Shown here: in pieces, positions 5,563-6,000 of the stretch
Numbering within the stretch: the first letter of the stretch is position 1
Layout: the number at the start of each line of letters is the position of its first letter
Assembly: GCA_003556955.1 (NCBI GenBank)
Contig: PWQB01000340.1
Coordinates: 1-6,000 of the forward strand
DNA length: 6,000 nucleotides
Reading direction: 5' to 3'
Source: Nostocaceae cyanobacterium CSSed10_463m
GTDB taxonomy: Bacteria > Cyanobacteriota > Cyanobacteriia > Cyanobacteriales > Nostocaceae
Position numbers and translations under genes: made by a program
The notes under the pieces: generated by a model
The model's database searches: none
The model's input: the letters and a program-made list of their open reading frames with translations, nothing else
What the model was told of the DNA's origin: nothing

Positions 5563-5670
5563 CTCCGTAAAAGAAGTAGTAGTATGCAGCAGGTCGAGAT
5601 GTATAGATATGATATTTATATAAATTTATGATAAAAAATTGTAACAATTTTATCAATTAGTCTTTTATTA
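5563..5670 (-). promoter_or_regulatory. AT-rich probable promoter region of the DUF29 D-C pair
   Basis: On the minus strand, TATAAA at 5620-5615 is the best -10-like hexamer, without a good -35. Just upstream is an inverted repeat: GATAAAAAATTG (5630-5641) against CAATTTTATC (5645-5654), a 10-bp stem with a 2-base bulge around TAA. It could be an operator or simply AT-rich DNA. Confidence 0.3.
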
Positions 5671-5776
5671 TATAGCCGTATGCACTTGAATGAAGTACAT
5701 CATAGTCAACTCATCACTTGCTGGGAGGGGGTTGAGGGTGGGTTTATTGTATCTCACTCAACCGAGAACTGCTATA
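5671..5776. mobile_element. MITE-like element, copy 1 (106 bp)
   Basis: The element begins TATAGC and ends GCTATA. Its left arm (5671-5705) matches copy 2 at 32 of 35 bases, and its right arm (5723-5776) is closely similar to the right arm of copy 2, including GTATCTCACT and CTGCTATAACA. The centre is only about 17 bp. It carries no ORF. A non-autonomous transposable or other dispersed repeat is inferred from two copies with the same ends in the same orientation. Confidence 0.6.
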
Positions 5777-5825
5777 ACATCCTCTTGCTAAGGAGAGAGT
5801 TGGGGTGAGGTTTTATATTTCTTAA
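5777..5825. other. Spacer between the two MITE-like copies
   Basis: This 49-bp stretch includes GGAGAGAGTTGGGGTGAGG, a G-rich motif of the kind common in cyanobacterial intergenic repeats. No gene is seen in it. Confidence 0.4.
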
Positions 5826-5997
5826 TATAGCGATATGCACTTGAATGAAGGACATCATAGCCCCCTCCTCGCGGCGGAGAGAAGTCACAAGGAGGGTTTC
5901 CCTCCGGGTGAACTTTTCCTTCGGAAACGCCAAGGGCGAACGGGGGAGGGGGTTGGGGGTGGGGTTCTTGTATCTCACTTAACTGATAACCGCTATA
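5826..5997. mobile_element. MITE-like element, copy 2 (172 bp, with hairpin-rich centre)
   Basis: The termini TATAGCG and CGCTATA form a 7-bp inverted repeat. The left arm (5826-5860) and right arm (5943-5997) match copy 1. The centre (5861-5941) is replaced by an 81-bp GC-rich block with three successive triloop hairpins: GGAGGG/CCCTCC (5891-5905), TTTCC/GGAAA (5915-5927) and CGCC/GGCG (5928-5938). CCCCCTCC (5861-5868) can pair with GGAGGGGG (5945-5952), folding the whole centre into one structure. A 68-codon minus-strand frame through it is repeat-derived, not a gene. Confidence 0.6.
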
Positions 5998-6000
5998 ACA

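Noticed and set aside
5772..5978. Minus-strand 68-codon frame in the terminal repeats
   Set aside because: It lies almost entirely in MITE-like repeat and hairpin DNA, with no ribosome site or family resemblance.
5671..5997. CRISPR-like repeat array
   Set aside because: Only two imperfect units with different centres and no regular repeat-spacer pattern.

Overview
The window looks like chromosomal DNA from a filamentous cyanobacterium of the Nostoc/Anabaena type. The evidence is four copies of the HIP1 octamer GCGATCGC in 6 kb, a cyanobacterial-type NADP isocitrate dehydrogenase with its characteristic insertion, the start of a GUN4-type chlorophyll-biosynthesis regulator, several DUF29 paralogues (a family abundant in cyanobacteria) and several intergenic palindromes and repeats of the kind that litter these genomes. 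The genus assignment is inference.

Layout: positions 1-249 (minus strand) hold the 5' end of gun4, truncated by the window edge. It diverges from icd (547-1968, plus strand) across a 297-bp shared upstream region. Two hairpins follow icd in the convergent gap. Next comes a minus-strand DUF29 cluster: a decayed copy (2718-2977) followed by an intact copy A (2166-2690). A plus-strand gene for a membrane-anchored, periplasmic GHL10-like glycoside hydrolase protein with a Pro/Thr linker (3147-4391) lies in the middle. A CT-rich dispersed repeat sits in the convergent gap after it. A second minus-strand DUF29 cluster follows: copy D (5029-5550), then copy C (4504-5025) 3 bp behind it, then a stub of a further copy directly after C. 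The last 450 bp carry no gene; they hold an AT-rich upstream region and two related MITE-like elements (5671-5776 and 5826-5997) with TATAGC/GCTATA ends.

Functional links: icd makes 2-oxoglutarate, the carbon skeleton for nitrogen assimilation and, through glutamate, for tetrapyrroles. GUN4 stimulates Mg-chelatase, the first committed step to chlorophyll. Their divergent arrangement is suggestive, but no shared operator was identified.

The most distinctive part is the DUF29 family: three intact genes and two remnants around one unrelated gene. They show clear signs of tandem duplication, mosaic recombination and repeated decay near the same codon. The function of DUF29 is unknown, and nothing here reveals it. 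No RNA genes, CRISPR arrays, transposase genes or origins were seen.
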